Shown one piece after another: positions 36,686 to 45,679 of a stretch of 64,000 nucleotides of DNA (positions are counted from its first letter, which is position 1; each line of letters opens with the position of its first letter). The stretch is from Ruminococcus sp. UBA7013 (lineage in GTDB: Bacteria; Bacillota; Clostridia; Oscillospirales; Ruminococcaceae), in assembly GCA_002449585.1 (NCBI GenBank), contig DJXD01000073.1, positions 8,629 through 72,628 on the forward strand. The letters are read 5' to 3'. The notes under the pieces were generated by a model. It searched no databases and had not been told where the DNA came from. It worked only from the letters and a program-made list of their open reading frames with translations. The position numbers and the translations under genes are program-made.

Positions 36686-38046
36686 GCAAAAAAAAGGTCA
36701 TGAGTAAGAAAAAAAATACAGAGCAGAAAAATGATATAGCTTTGAAACCTGCCGAGCCCAAAATAGAAATGTCTTCTGAAAAAGAAAAACCGAAAAAAAA
36801 AGCTGTTCCTTCACCAGCTAAAAAATCAAAAACAGAAGCCTTTCCTGTCGGTCATGAAACAGCGTTGAATGTCTGCATCAAGCTGATTTCTCTTTTCCTG
36901 ACAATTGTGCTCATGGCTGTCATGATTCTCCATGCACCTATTATTTCTTATACAGCATCAGATAATTTTAATCAGATTTCACAGATTTCTATTACAAAAT
37001 ATTTCAAGACAAGAAAGCCAATGCAATATATTGAAGGAAGAATTACACCCATGAAAAATAGTCAGGTCAATATCCGGGAGGATGTGGACAAAAATTTCAA
37101 TGATGGTCTGGATCTGAAACAAACCGTAGAAGGACAATTTACAGTGCTGTTTCTTGGCTTTGATAGTCAATATAATGGAAGCGGCTACCTGCATGATGTG
37201 AATTATCTGGTACAGTTCAATTTGCTGACAGCCAGCATGAATATTTTGCAAATTCCCCGTGACACATATATGCCGCATTATACAAATTCACCCACATGCA
37301 AATTTAATAGCATTTATACTTTCGGAGATGCCAGAAAAAGCAATGTTCAGAGAGTTGTCGACTGCGTGCAAGAAAGCTTTGGCGTTCCAGTGGATGCTTA
37401 TGTCACAACTACTTGTGATAATGTCGCTGATATTATTGATATTGTCGGGGGTGTGCCGATTGAAATGCCGTATACTGTTGTATTTGAAGCGGATAAAGTC
37501 ATTTATGCAGGCCCTCAGACCCTCAGCGGACAGGAATCAGAATGGTTTCTGCGTTTTCGATATGGCTATGAAAATGGTGATATTGGACGTGTTCAGGCAC
37601 AAAGGTATTTTATGGCTGCTGCTATGAAAAAAGCCATCAGTATGAACACAGTACAGATTTTCAGCGCAATGAATAAAATTTATGATCAGGAACTCATTGC
37701 TACGGATTTAAGTCTGGAAGATATTAGTCGAGTGGCAGATCTCGCAAGTACGATTGATATGGCAAATGTCAATATCTTCATGCTTCCCGGAGAGGGAACT
37801 ATGGCAGATACGCAGTCTGTTTGGTCAATTCATAAATCTGCGGCTTTGAAAATGCTGAATGAACATTTCCGGACACAGCAAGTCCCCTTAACGGCCGATC
37901 AGACTCCTATCACAGAATTGATTCAGGAAGAAGATTATGAATCAACAGATTTTGATAATGCTTCTTCTAATTTACAGGAAATTGATGAAAACGGCGGAGA
38001 TACCTCCGGCCTGAAAGAATATTATAAAGATCTTTATATTAATTAA
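36682..38046 (+). CDS. LytR-CpsA-Psr (LCP) family membrane protein
   Basis: 454 aa. A Lys-rich cytoplasmic N-terminus of about 65 residues, one transmembrane helix (about 70-95), and an extracellular LCP domain with LFLGFDSQ, LQIPRDTYM, VGGVPIEM, FLRFRYGYENGDIGRVQAQRY. LCP proteins attach teichoic acids or polysaccharides to peptidoglycan. The usual Arg-Ser-Asp motif reads Leu-His-Asp here, so one substrate-binding Arg is missing. The C-terminus is acidic. It is coupled to yqeK by ATGA and precedes rsfS, a common clostridial order. Confidence 0.9.
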   Translation: MSKKKVMSKKKNTEQKNDIALKPAEPKIEMSSEKEKPKKKAVPSPAKKSKTEAFPVGHETALNVCIKLISLFLTIVLMAVMILHAPIISYTASDNFNQISQISITKYFKTRKPMQYIEGRITPMKNSQVNIREDVDKNFNDGLDLKQTVEGQFTVLFLGFDSQYNGSGYLHDVNYLVQFNLLTASMNILQIPRDTYMPHYTNSPTCKFNSIYTFGDARKSNVQRVVDCVQESFGVPVDAYVTTTCDNVADIIDIVGGVPIEMPYTVVFEADKVIYAGPQTLSGQESEWFLRFRYGYENGDIGRVQAQRYFMAAAMKKAISMNTVQIFSAMNKIYDQELIATDLSLEDISRVADLASTIDMANVNIFMLPGEGTMADTQSVWSIHKSAALKMLNEHFRTQQVPLTADQTPITELIQEEDYESTDFDNASSNLQEIDENGGDTSGLKEYYKDLYIN

Positions 38047-38061
38047 GAAAGAAGTGAGTTT

Positions 38062-38427
38062 ATGACCGCAGAAGAAAAAATTAAAATCGCTGTCAAAGCA
38101 CTGGATTCCAAACGGGCTGAAAATATTCAGGTACTGAAAATTTCAGATCTGACTATTTTAGGAGATTATTTCATCATTGCCAATGGAACAAGTACTACCC
38201 AAACAAAAGCACTCGCAGAAGAAGTGGAATATCAGCTGTCTCAGCAGGGAGAAGAACCCCACCACAGAGAAGGCATGACAGGTTCAAACTGGTATATTCT
38301 GGACTATACTGATATTATTATTCATATCTTCTATCAGGAAACCAGAGAATTTTACCGTCTGGAACAGCTTTGGGCTGATGCAGAACAGATTGATATTTCA
38401 GATCTGCTGATTAAAGAAGAAACCTGA
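38062..38427 (+). CDS. rsfS: Ribosomal silencing factor RsfS
   Basis: 121 aa. VLKISDLTILGDYFIIANGTS and the later GSNWYILDYTDIIIHIF are the family signature. RsfS binds L14 and blocks subunit joining when nutrients are scarce. It starts 15 bp after the LCP gene with GAAGTGAG as a modest ribosome site. Confidence 0.95.
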   Translation: MTAEEKIKIAVKALDSKRAENIQVLKISDLTILGDYFIIANGTSTTQTKALAEEVEYQLSQQGEEPHHREGMTGSNWYILDYTDIIIHIFYQETREFYRLEQLWADAEQIDISDLLIKEET

Positions 38428-38441
38428 AAGGATGGTATTAT

Positions 38442-38765
38442 ATGGCTGACCACGGAAAAAACATTATTATCGGCATCGGAATTTATCTGATCATCAAAGG
38501 CGTTCTGAACTGGATTCTCGGTGCAAGCCTGCTAACATTGATCATTCCGCTGCTCCTTGCCGGAATTCTGTATTTTGCCGTTTTTGAACAAGCCAATTAT
38601 GCCGCAGCGGCTGTTATGATTCTGATAGCATTGAATTATCTCCCGAATAATATCAGAGGTCTGCCCGGCACATGGCTGTATCTGGCAGAAGGCTTGATAG
38701 ATTTCGGAGCTGCCGCTATTCTGATCATGTCACAGGATGTTAAGGCCTATCTGAAAAAAAATTGA
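38442..38765 (+). CDS. Small membrane protein before leuS
   Basis: 107 aa. Three or four hydrophobic helices (about 8-30, 32-50, 55-70, 80-98) with few charged residues between them and a Lys-rich C-terminus. No family motif recognised. AAAGGATG precedes the ATG. It lies between rsfS and leuS on the same strand with short gaps. Confidence 0.75.
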   Translation: MADHGKNIIIGIGIYLIIKGVLNWILGASLLTLIIPLLLAGILYFAVFEQANYAAAAVMILIALNYLPNNIRGLPGTWLYLAEGLIDFGAAAILIMSQDVKAYLKKN

Positions 38766-38791
38766 TTACAGGAAAGGAAGCATTTTGATCT

Positions 38792-41200
38792 ATGAACAAG
38801 TATGATTATGAAAAAATCGAAAAGAAATGGCAGAATTACTGGGAAGAAAATCACACGTTCCGGGCTGAAAATGATTATTCCAAGCCGAAATATTATGCAC
38901 TGGTAGAATTTCCATATCCATCCGGCCAAGGTCTGCATGTCGGCCATCCCCGGCCTTATACTGCTATGGATATTGTAGCAAGAAAAAGACGTATGCAGGG
39001 CTATAATGTCCTGTTCCCTATGGGATGGGATGCCTTCGGCCTGCCAACAGAAAATTTTGCAATTAAAAATAAAATCCATCCGGCAATTGTGACAAAAAAT
39101 AATATTGCCAGATTTAAAAGCCAGCTGAAAGCCCTCGGTTTAAGCTTTGACTGGGATCGTGAAGTGAATACTACTGATCCGGATTATTTCAAGTGGACAC
39201 AATGGATCTTTCTCCAGCTTTTCAAAAAAGGCCTTGCCTATAAAAAAGAAATGGCTGTTAACTGGTGTACTTCCTGCAAAGTGGTACTTGCAAATGAAGA
39301 AGTCGTAGGCGGATGCTGTGAACGTTGCGGCGGCGAAGTTGTCCGCAAAGTCAAAAGTCAGTGGATGCTTAAAATTACAGAATATGCACAGCGGCTGATT
39401 GATGATCTTTCAGAAGTGAATTATCTTGAAAAAATCAAGACTACTCAGAAAAATTGGATCGGCCGCTCAGAAGGCGCAGAAGTGGATTTTGCTACCACCG
39501 CCGGAGATGTGCTTACTGTCTATACAACTCGCCCGGATACGCTGTTTGGTGCTACTTACATGGTAATCGCTCCAGAACATCCTATGATTGAAAAATGGTC
39601 AGATCAGCTTACTAATATGACAGAAATCAAAGCTTATCAAACGCTTGCCGCTAAGAAATCTGATTTCGATAGAACAGAAATGAACAAGGAAAAAACAGGC
39701 GTGAAGCTTGAAGGCGTGAAAGCAATTAATCCTGTCAATGGCGCAGAAATTCCAATTTTTATTTCTGATTATGTTCTTATGAGCTATGGCACAGGTGCAA
39801 TTATGGCTGTACCCGCTCATGATGACAGAGACTGGGAATTTGCAAAAGTATTTCATATTCCAATGATCGAAGTGGTCGCCGGAGGTAATATTGAAGAAGC
39901 CGCCTTTACTGATTGCGCAACTGGTGTGATGGTCAATTCCGGCTTCCTGACTGGCCTTTCTGTAGAAGATGCAAAAATTAAAATTAAAGATTGGCTAGAA
40001 GAATCAGGAAAAGGACACAGAAAAGTAAATTATAAGCTCCGTGACTGGGTATTCAGCCGCCAAAGATACTGGGGAGAACCGATTCCGCTCGTCCATTGTG
40101 AAAAATGCGGTTGGGTCGCTATCCCGGAGGAAGAACTTCCCCTCACATTGCCTGAAGTAGAAAGCTATATGCCAACGGATAACGGTGAATCCCCTCTCTC
40201 TACACTGGAAAGCTTTATCAATACCACATGCCCCTGCTGTGGAGGTGCGGCAAAGCGTGAAACTGATACAATGCCGCAGTGGGCTGGATCTTCCTGGTAT
40301 TTCCTCAGATATTGTGATCCTCATAATGATCAGGCATTAGCCTCAAAAGAAGCTTTAGAATATTGGATGCCTGTTGATTGGTATAATGGCGGTATGGAAC
40401 ACACAACGCTGCATCTGCTTTATTCAAGATTTTGGAATAAATTCCTGTATGATATTAATACAGTAGTACACAAAGAGCCGTATATGAAGCGTACTTCTCA
40501 CGGCATGATCCTTGGTGAAGATGGCCAGAAAATGTCCAAATCCCGTGGAAATGTTGTAAATCCGGATGATGTTGTCCGTCAGTATGGTGCGGATACACTC
40601 AGATTATATGAGATGTTCATAGGCGATTTTGAAAAAACAGCGCCATGGAGTTCTTCCAGCATCAAAGGCTGTAAAAGATTTTTAGACCGTATCTGGTCAT
40701 TACAGGAAATTCTGAATGACAGTAATGAAATTCGTCCGGAATTACTCTCCAGTTTTCATAAGACAATCAAGAAAGTAACAGAAGATATTGAATCTCTGAA
40801 ATTCAACACTGCAATCGCTTCTATGATGGCTCTTGTGAATGAAATTTATGCTTCCAATGCCATCACCCGTGCAGAATATCGGACACTTGTCATTCTTCTG
40901 AATCCGTTTGCACCGCATCTGACAGAAGAAATCTATGAAGTATGCGAATTCGGCGGTGTTTTGAATCAGCAAACATGGCCGGTTTATGATGATGCTCTCT
41001 GTATGGATGAATCTGTTGAGATCGTTGTACAGATAAATGGAAAAGTCAAAGCAAAACTGCATATCTCTGTTGATGCAGAAAAAGCCGCTGTTCTGGAACA
41101 GGCAAAGACAGAGCCTAGAATTGCAGAAGCAATACAGGGAAAAACGCTCATAAAAGAGATTTATGTACAAAATAAGCTTGTGAATTTTGTTGTAAAATAA
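38792..41200 (+). CDS. leuS: Leucyl-tRNA synthetase
   Basis: 802 aa. The class I HIGH motif appears as HVGHPRPYT, followed by [11 protein letters not shown], the CP1 editing domain with [12 protein letters not shown], a zinc knuckle CTSCKVV...CERCGG, and KMSKSRGN near residue 570. It charges tRNA-Leu. The upstream gap is only 26 bp and has no T-box, so expression follows the upstream genes. Confidence 0.97.
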   Translation: MNKYDYEKIEKKWQNYWEENHTFRAENDYSKPKYYALVEFPYPSGQGLHVGHPRPYTAMDIVARKRRMQGYNVLFPMGWDAFGLPTENFAIKNKIHPAIVTKNNIARFKSQLKALGLSFDWDREVNTTDPDYFKWTQWIFLQLFKKGLAYKKEMAVNWCTSCKVVLANEEVVGGCCERCGGEVVRKVKSQWMLKITEYAQRLIDDLSEVNYLEKIKTTQKNWIGRSEGAEVDFATTAGDVLTVYTTRPDTLFGATYMVIAPEHPMIEKWSDQLTNMTEIKAYQTLAAKKSDFDRTEMNKEKTGVKLEGVKAINPVNGAEIPIFISDYVLMSYGTGAIMAVPAHDDRDWEFAKVFHIPMIEVVAGGNIEEAAFTDCATGVMVNSGFLTGLSVEDAKIKIKDWLEESGKGHRKVNYKLRDWVFSRQRYWGEPIPLVHCEKCGWVAIPEEELPLTLPEVESYMPTDNGESPLSTLESFINTTCPCCGGAAKRETDTMPQWAGSSWYFLRYCDPHNDQALASKEALEYWMPVDWYNGGMEHTTLHLLYSRFWNKFLYDINTVVHKEPYMKRTSHGMILGEDGQKMSKSRGNVVNPDDVVRQYGADTLRLYEMFIGDFEKTAPWSSSSIKGCKRFLDRIWSLQEILNDSNEIRPELLSSFHKTIKKVTEDIESLKFNTAIASMMALVNEIYASNAITRAEYRTLVILLNPFAPHLTEEIYEVCEFGGVLNQQTWPVYDDALCMDESVEIVVQINGKVKAKLHISVDAEKAAVLEQAKTEPRIAEAIQGKTLIKEIYVQNKLVNFVVK

Positions 41201-41239
41201 CAAAAATTTTGCGTTCCCTAAATTCCTGCCAAAAGACTA

Positions 41240-41268
41240 TTGACAAATCCCCCCGGACATGCTATAAT
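41240..41268 (+). promoter_or_regulatory. Consensus promoter of rpsU
   Basis: TTGACA (41240-41245), 17-bp spacer, TATAAT (41263-41268). Transcription would start near 41275 and give a leader of about 130 nt. Confidence 0.85.
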
Positions 41269-41284
41269 AAATTATGCAATTGAT

Positions 41285-41400
41285 AAAGCAAAAGATTGGT
41301 TGATGACTAATTCCCCCAAAAAGGAATTTAGCATACTGCTGTGATACTGGCCGTTTCGGGACAGTCTCAGGCAGAACCTCTGAACAAAGGGAGGGAATAG
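41285..41400 (+). promoter_or_regulatory. Structured 5' leader of rpsU
   Basis: The leader holds a hairpin in which CTAATTCC pairs with GGAATTTAG around CCCAAAAA (one bulge), and a second one in which ACTGGCC pairs with GGGACAGT around GTTTC. Such a long leader on a 57-codon ribosomal-protein gene suggests autoregulation. I recognise no known leader family. Confidence 0.45.
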
Positions 41401-41402
41401 GA

Positions 41403-41576
41403 ATGGCACAGGTAAACGTCGGCAGAAACGAATCTCTGGACACTGCTCTGAAGCGTTTTAAAAGGTCATGCGCTAAGGACGGCGTGATTGCTGAAGTTCG
41501 TAAAAGAGAACATTACGAAAAGCCTTCGGTAAGACGTAAGAAAAAGTCCGAGGCAGCTCGCAAGCGCAAGTATTAA
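41403..41576 (+). CDS. rpsU: 30S ribosomal protein S21
   Basis: 57 aa, very basic. It starts [19 protein letters not shown] and continues with KRSCAKDG and a Lys/Arg-rich tail ([16 protein letters not shown]), the S21 pattern of Firmicutes. S21 binds the 30S platform and affects initiation. GGGAGGGA stands 6 bp before the ATG. It is monocistronic: strong promoter upstream, terminator at 41610. Confidence 0.97.
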   Translation: MAQVNVGRNESLDTALKRFKRSCAKDGVIAEVRKREHYEKPSVRRKKKSEAARKRKY

Positions 41577-41609
41577 TATCCGCAGAAAAACGGTGTGAGC
41601 AAAAATGCA

Positions 41610-41646
41610 GGGGCGTACTATATCAGGTACGTCCTTGTTTTTTCAG
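41610..41646 (+). terminator. Terminator after rpsU
   Basis: GGGCGTAC (41611-41618) and GTACGTCC (41627-41634, one G-U) form an 8-bp stem followed by TTGTTTTTTC. Confidence 0.75.
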
Positions 41647-41657
41647 GAGGGAATTTC

Positions 41658-42170
41658 ATGTTTCAAATCACAACAGCAGTCAGATCTGTATGTGATATTA
41701 CGCCGGAACTCTTGTTAAAAATGCATGTGAAAGGGCTTCTGCTTGATATTGATAATACACTGACTACACATGATAATCCTGTACCTGCACCGGGGGTGAT
41801 GGCATGGATTGCGCAGATGAAAAATGCAGGAATTCAAATGCGGCTGGTTTCTAATAATCATCCCCCAAGAGTTGAACCATTTTCTCAGCTTCTTGGAATT
41901 CCCTGTGTGTGTGACAGCCAGAAACCCCTATGCAAGGGATTTGCACAGGCAATGCAGGAAATGCATCTGCAAAAAAACCAGCTCTGTGTTGTCGGAGATC
42001 AGATTTATACAGATATTCTGGGTGCAAACTGGTTTCATGTCAGGAGCATCTATGTCCGGCCGATGATGCTGGAAACTACCACTTTTTTCAGATTCAAAAG
42101 AATGGCGGAACTGCCGTTTCTTCCGAAAGAATATCAATATGAACCAAAACAGAGAAAGGATCAGAAATGA
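41658..42170 (+). CDS. yqeG: YqeG family HAD-IIIA phosphatase
   Basis: 170 aa. GLLLDIDNTLTTHDN is the HAD motif I with the nucleophile Asp, SNNH motif II and VVGDQIYTDILGAN motif IV. YqeG-type phosphatases act on small phosphates, probably phosphatidylglycerophosphate-like substrates. ATG 41658 follows AGGAGGGA; the open frame before it runs through the rpsU terminator. It overlaps aroQ by ATGA. Confidence 0.93.
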   Translation: MFQITTAVRSVCDITPELLLKMHVKGLLLDIDNTLTTHDNPVPAPGVMAWIAQMKNAGIQMRLVSNNHPPRVEPFSQLLGIPCVCDSQKPLCKGFAQAMQEMHLQKNQLCVVGDQIYTDILGANWFHVRSIYVRPMMLETTTFFRFKRMAELPFLPKEYQYEPKQRKDQK

Positions 42171-42628
42171 AAAAAATTTTAATCATGCATGGGCCTAATC
42201 TGAATTTGCTGGGAGAACGTGAACCGGGAATTTATGGAGATACTAATTTTGATCAGGTCAATCTTCATCTGGTAAACTACGCAGCAGCATTAGGCATGGA
42301 AGCAGAAATTTTTCAGTCAAATCATGAAGGCGCATTAATTGACAAGATTCATGAAGCAAGAAAAGAATTTGCTGGAATTATTCTGAATGCCGGAGCATAT
42401 ACGCATTATAGCTATGCAATTTCTGATGCTATCAAGGCAGTTAAAATTCCGGTCATTGAGGTGCATATCAGCAATATTTTTGCAAGAGATGAATTCCGGT
42501 CAAAATCTGTGATTGCGCCCGTATGCGCCGGAAGCATTTCAGGCTTTGGGCTTCTGAGTTATGATCTGGCTGTTACAGCGTTAGCAGAGATGACAAAACA
42601 GAATGAAGATGAAGGCGGCGTATCATGA
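42167..42628 (+). CDS. aroQ: 3-dehydroquinate dehydratase, type II
   Basis: 153 aa. HGPNLNLLGEREPGIYG, QSNHEGALIDKIH, LNAGAYTHYSYAI and VEVHISNIFARDEFR are type II signatures with the catalytic Tyr, Arg and His. It converts dehydroquinate to dehydroshikimate in the aromatic pathway. It is coupled by ATGA junctions to yqeG upstream and the peptidase downstream. Confidence 0.96.
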   Translation: MKKILIMHGPNLNLLGEREPGIYGDTNFDQVNLHLVNYAAALGMEAEIFQSNHEGALIDKIHEARKEFAGIILNAGAYTHYSYAISDAIKAVKIPVIEVHISNIFARDEFRSKSVIAPVCAGSISGFGLLSYDLAVTALAEMTKQNEDEGGVS

Positions 42629-43698
42629 AGGAAAGAATAGAAAAATTAATACATGCAATCCAGAATCAGGCCGATTGTGCATTGATCACAGATGATATTA
42701 ATAGAAGATATCTGACAGGGATGAAATCCTCTGCCGGCTATGTGCTTGTCTTTCCGGAACAAAGCTATTTGCTGATTGATTTCAGATATATTGAAAAAGC
42801 AAGGCAGACTGTCAAACATTGTGAAGTCATTGAACAGAAAGGCAATCTGTTTGATCAGTTCAGGGTATTATTTGAAAAGCATGGAGCAAAAACAATTGCA
42901 CTTGAAGCCAGAAGCTTGACGCTTCAAAGATGTGATCATATCCGGAAGCATATGAAACAATATGATTTTTTGACAGATGACACGCTCAGTCAGGCCTTGT
43001 ATGATCTCAGGACAGTGAAAACTTCTGATGAATTGAAAAAAATAGAAGCTGCCCAGCAGATCGCAGAGGCCGCACTGGATCATCTTCTGCAAACCCTTCA
43101 TGCAGGTATGACAGAAATTGATGTTGCACTGTCACTGGATTTCTATATGAGAAGTCACGGCGCAGAAGATCTTTCTTTTGAAACAATCGCCCTGACAGGT
43201 GCACATACTTCTATGCCGCATGGCGTTCCGGATTCCAGAGAAATCCAAAAAGGAGATTTTGTTTTGATGGATTTCGGTGCAGTTGTGGATGGTTATCACA
43301 GTGACATGACAAGAACTGTCTGCATTGGAGAGCCAACAACAGAAATGAAAAAAATTTATGAAATTGTCCGCACTGCACAGGATACAGCAAGAGCCGCTGC
43401 AAAATCAGGCATCTCCGGCCGGGATCTGGATGCTGCTGCCCGGAATGTGATTTCTGATGCAGGATATGGCGATTATTTCGGCCATTCTCTTGGCCATGGC
43501 GTAGGTTTGGAAATTCATGAATTCCCTATTGCTAGTCCCAACCGGGAGCAGATTCTTAAAGAAAATAACGTTGTGACAATCGAACCTGGTATTTATCTGC
43601 CTGAAAAGTTCGGTGTCCGCATTGAAGATTTTGTATATATCACCAAAGATGGCTGCGAAAATTTGACGAATATTCCAAATACGCTGATTTGTCTATAA
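42625..43698 (+). CDS. M24 family Xaa-Pro aminopeptidase
   Basis: 357 aa. The creatinase-like N-terminal domain (about 1-125) is followed by the pita-bread fold with metal ligands in MDFGAVVDGYHSDMTRT, GHSLGHGVGLEIHE, VVTIEPGIY and VRIEDFV. It removes N-terminal residues before proline. The aroQ-peptidase-efp order is common in Clostridia, where proline-rich nascent chains link PepP and EF-P only by association. Confidence 0.93.
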   Translation: MKERIEKLIHAIQNQADCALITDDINRRYLTGMKSSAGYVLVFPEQSYLLIDFRYIEKARQTVKHCEVIEQKGNLFDQFRVLFEKHGAKTIALEARSLTLQRCDHIRKHMKQYDFLTDDTLSQALYDLRTVKTSDELKKIEAAQQIAEAALDHLLQTLHAGMTEIDVALSLDFYMRSHGAEDLSFETIALTGAHTSMPHGVPDSREIQKGDFVLMDFGAVVDGYHSDMTRTVCIGEPTTEMKKIYEIVRTAQDTARAAAKSGISGRDLDAAARNVISDAGYGDYFGHSLGHGVGLEIHEFPIASPNREQILKENNVVTIEPGIYLPEKFGVRIEDFVYITKDGCENLTNIPNTLICL

Positions 43699-43719
43699 AT
43701 ATTAAATCAAAAAAATATC

Positions 43720-43748
43720 TTGACATTTTGATAAATATATGATATAAT
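43720..43748 (+). promoter_or_regulatory. Promoter of the candidate small RNA before efp
   Basis: TTGACA (43720-43725), 17 bp, TATAAT (43743-43748). It is stronger than the promoter that stands right before efp. Confidence 0.75.
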
Positions 43749-43753
43749 AAACT

Positions 43754-43855
43754 TGTCAGGTTGTGACAGCCAGAGGGGGCAGGCTACTCCCATTTATAGT
43801 AGATGTGAAAAATCGCATCGACCAGCGAAGGAAACATTTTTTAATGCTTTTTATG
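43754..43855 (+). ncRNA. Candidate structured small RNA or leader upstream of efp
   Basis: About 100 nt follow the strong promoter and end in T-rich DNA. Hairpins seen: TGTCA/TGACA (43754-43768), CTACT/AGTAG (43784-43802) and GATGTG/CGCATC (43802-43819), with a G-rich stretch between the first two. efp has its own promoter downstream, so this may be a separate RNA. It does not match SRP, 6S, tmRNA or any riboswitch I can recall. There is no convincing ORF: the only candidate is a 33-codon frame from GTG 43805 without a ribosome site. Confidence 0.45.
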
Positions 43856-43872
43856 ATATTTCAGAATAATGA

Positions 43873-43901
43873 TTGCAAAATTTTCTTTTTTGGTGTAAAA
43901 T
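43873..43901 (+). promoter_or_regulatory. Proximal promoter of efp
   Basis: TTGCAA (43873-43878), 17 bp, TAAAAT (43896-43901), about 30 bp before the efp ribosome site GGAGG. Confidence 0.6.
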
Positions 43902-43934
43902 AATAGTATATTAAATGATGGAGGTTTTTTATTT

Positions 43935-44492
43935 ATGATTACAGCAGGCGATTTCAGAAACGGTGTTACGTTCGAACTCGATGGCAATGTTGTTCAGGTT
44001 GTGGAATTCCAGCACGTAAAACCCGGAAAAGGTGCTGCATTTGTTAGAACGAAATTTAAAAACGTCATTACAGGCGCAGTTGTAGAGCGTTCTTTCAATC
44101 CAACAGAAAAATTCCCTACTGCATTTATCGAACGCAAAGATATGCAGTATCTCTATGAAGATTCCGGACTGTATTATTTCATGGATATGGAAAGCTATGA
44201 ACAGCTTCCGATTGAAAAAGAAAAGCTTGGTGCAAATTTCGCATTTGTCAAGGAAAATATGGAGGTCAAAGTTCTGTCCTATAAAGGCAATGTATTCGGC
44301 GTAGAACCGCCTTATTTCGTTGAGCTTCAGGTAACTCAGACAGATCCTGGATTTAAAGGCGATACCGCTACAAATGCCACAAAACCCGCAACTCTCGAAA
44401 CCGGTGCAGAAATCCGTGTTCCTCTGTTCATCAACGAGGGTGATATGATCCGGGTAGATACCAGAACCGGCGAATATATGGAGAGAGCATAA
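43935..44492 (+). CDS. efp: Elongation factor P
   Basis: 185 aa. [17 protein letters not shown] and the loop [14 protein letters not shown] are EF-P signatures; the loop Lys is the residue that enters the peptidyl-transferase centre. The three beta-barrel domains and the end motif [12 protein letters not shown] are intact. EF-P relieves stalling at polyproline. GGAGG precedes the ATG. It is followed after 5 bp by a zinc-ribbon protein of the CD1247 type. Confidence 0.97.
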   Translation: MITAGDFRNGVTFELDGNVVQVVEFQHVKPGKGAAFVRTKFKNVITGAVVERSFNPTEKFPTAFIERKDMQYLYEDSGLYYFMDMESYEQLPIEKEKLGANFAFVKENMEVKVLSYKGNVFGVEPPYFVELQVTQTDPGFKGDTATNATKPATLETGAEIRVPLFINEGDMIRVDTRTGEYMERA

Positions 44493-44497
44493 AAATT

Positions 44498-45031
44498 ATG
44501 GAAAAAATTTCTTATCTGAAAGGCCTCCTGGAAGGTCTCGGCGTACATCCAGAATCTAGAGAAGGAAAAATTTTTTATGCCATCTGTGCAGCATTGGATG
44601 AATCAGCTGATTATATCAATAAGCTGGAAAATCGTGTTGCAGAACTGGAAGAGCTTTGTGATGTACTTGATGAAGATCTTGCACAGCTGGAAGAAGAATT
44701 TGATGCAGAAGAATATAATACCTGCGCTTCCTGTCCTTCTTCTGAAACAAGACTCAGCCGCCATTATGATGATAATGCTGAAAATGCAGTTCCTGTAAAA
44801 TCTGATCCGCCTGTGGAAGAAGATACAGAGGATACCGGAGAATTATATCAGGATGAAGATGAAGAATATGAAACAGTCTGCCCAACATGCGGCAAAGTCA
44901 TTCTTCTGACGGAACAGATGCTCGAAGATGGGGAAACTATCTGCCCCAACTGCGGGGAAGAGCTTGAATTTGATTTTGATGAAGAAGAAATGCAGAAGCT
45001 TGCTCCTGCGGATGATCATTCCGATGAATAA
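44498..45031 (+). CDS. CD1247-type protein with C-terminal zinc ribbon
   Basis: 177 aa, very acidic. The N-terminal part (ISYLKGLLEGLG, FYAICAALDESADYI, then a short coiled coil of Glu/Asp/Leu) matches the CD1247 N-terminal domain family of Clostridia. A disordered acidic linker leads to a zinc ribbon with CPTCGK and CPNCGEELEF. It is regularly found after efp. Function unknown. A terminator follows at once. Confidence 0.85.
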   Translation: MEKISYLKGLLEGLGVHPESREGKIFYAICAALDESADYINKLENRVAELEELCDVLDEDLAQLEEEFDAEEYNTCASCPSSETRLSRHYDDNAENAVPVKSDPPVEEDTEDTGELYQDEDEEYETVCPTCGKVILLTEQMLEDGETICPNCGEELEFDFDEEEMQKLAPADDHSDE

Positions 45032-45039
45032 GTTCCCGG

Positions 45040-45071
45040 AACAGCAGCGAAGTCATTTCGCTGCTGTTTTC
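45040..45071 (+). terminator. Terminator after the efp operon
   Basis: AACAGCAGCGAA and TTCGCTGCTGTT form a perfect 12-bp stem with loop GTCA, followed by TTTTC. Confidence 0.85.
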
Positions 45072-45105
45072 TGCATAGAATAAAATAAGAAAGGATCTGA
45101 AGAGA

Positions 45106-45615
45106 ATGGCATTTATCAGAACATCCCCGGAAGTACTGAGGAACAATCCATTTACTACCATCGGTGAGGAATGGTTTCTCTTGACTTCCGGTTCATTAGA
45201 AGATTATAATACAATGACATGTTCTTGGGGGGCGATGGGTGTCATCTGGAATGAGCCTAGCCTGACAGCCTATGTCAGAACATCCCGTCATACATTCAGC
45301 TATCTGGAAAAAAATAAAATTTTTACAGTAAGCCTGTTTCCGGAACAATATAGAAAAGCACTTGCTTTCTGCGGCAGTCATTCAGGAAAGGAATTTGATA
45401 AGGCAAAGGAAACCGGCCTTATCCCTGCTGCAATAGATGGCGGTGTGACGTTTGAACAGGCAAAGCTTGCATTTGTCTGTGAAAAAGTCTATTCTCAGCT
45501 CATGGAGGAATCTGCTTTTGCAGATCAAGAAAATTTGCGGAAATTTTATTCCGCTGATGCAATGCATGAATTATATATTGGCAGAATTCTGGCTGTTTAC
45601 GAAAATCAGGCATAA
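45106..45615 (+). CDS. Flavin reductase-like (DIM6/NTAB) FMN-binding protein
   Basis: 169 aa. The split-barrel flavin pattern is visible: NPFTTIGEEWFLLTSG, NTMTCSWGAMGVIW (FMN phosphate contact), AYVRTSRHTFSYLE, FTVSLFPE. Members bind FMN and act as reductases or flavoredoxin-like electron carriers. AGAAAGGA precedes the ATG. It lies alone between two terminators, before the glutamine synthetase-like gene. Confidence 0.88.
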   Translation: MAFIRTSPEVLRNNPFTTIGEEWFLLTSGSLEDYNTMTCSWGAMGVIWNEPSLTAYVRTSRHTFSYLEKNKIFTVSLFPEQYRKALAFCGSHSGKEFDKAKETGLIPAAIDGGVTFEQAKLAFVCEKVYSQLMEESAFADQENLRKFYSADAMHELYIGRILAVYENQA

Positions 45616-45628
45616 TAGAAAGTGTAAG

Positions 45629-45659
45629 GGCGGTTCAGACTGTGAGCCGCCTGTTTTTA
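45629..45659 (+). terminator. Hairpin with T-run before the glutamine synthetase-like gene
   Basis: GGCGGTTCA (45629-45637) pairs with TGAGCCGCC (45643-45651, one T-G) around GACTG, followed by TGTTTTTAT. It ends the flavin reductase transcript or attenuates the next gene. No separate promoter is visible between it and that gene. Confidence 0.75.
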
Positions 45660-45679
45660 TTCAAGAGGGAGGTTATTTC

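Noticed and set aside
38766..38791. T-box riboswitch before leuS
   Set aside because: Only 26 bp separate leuS from the preceding gene; there is no room for a T-box and no such motif.
43754..43855. Glutamine, c-di-GMP or THF riboswitch, or SRP RNA, before efp
   Set aside because: CGAAGGAA recalls the glutamine aptamer, but its other conserved segment is absent. The c-di-GMP, THF and SRP consensus blocks are also missing.
43805..43905. 33-codon peptide from GTG 43805
   Set aside because: No ribosome site, and it runs through the hairpins and the efp promoter.
45452..45679. 76-codon upstream extension of the glutamine synthetase-like frame
   Set aside because: It lies inside the flavin reductase gene and crosses a terminator hairpin; the real start has GAGGGAGG before it.
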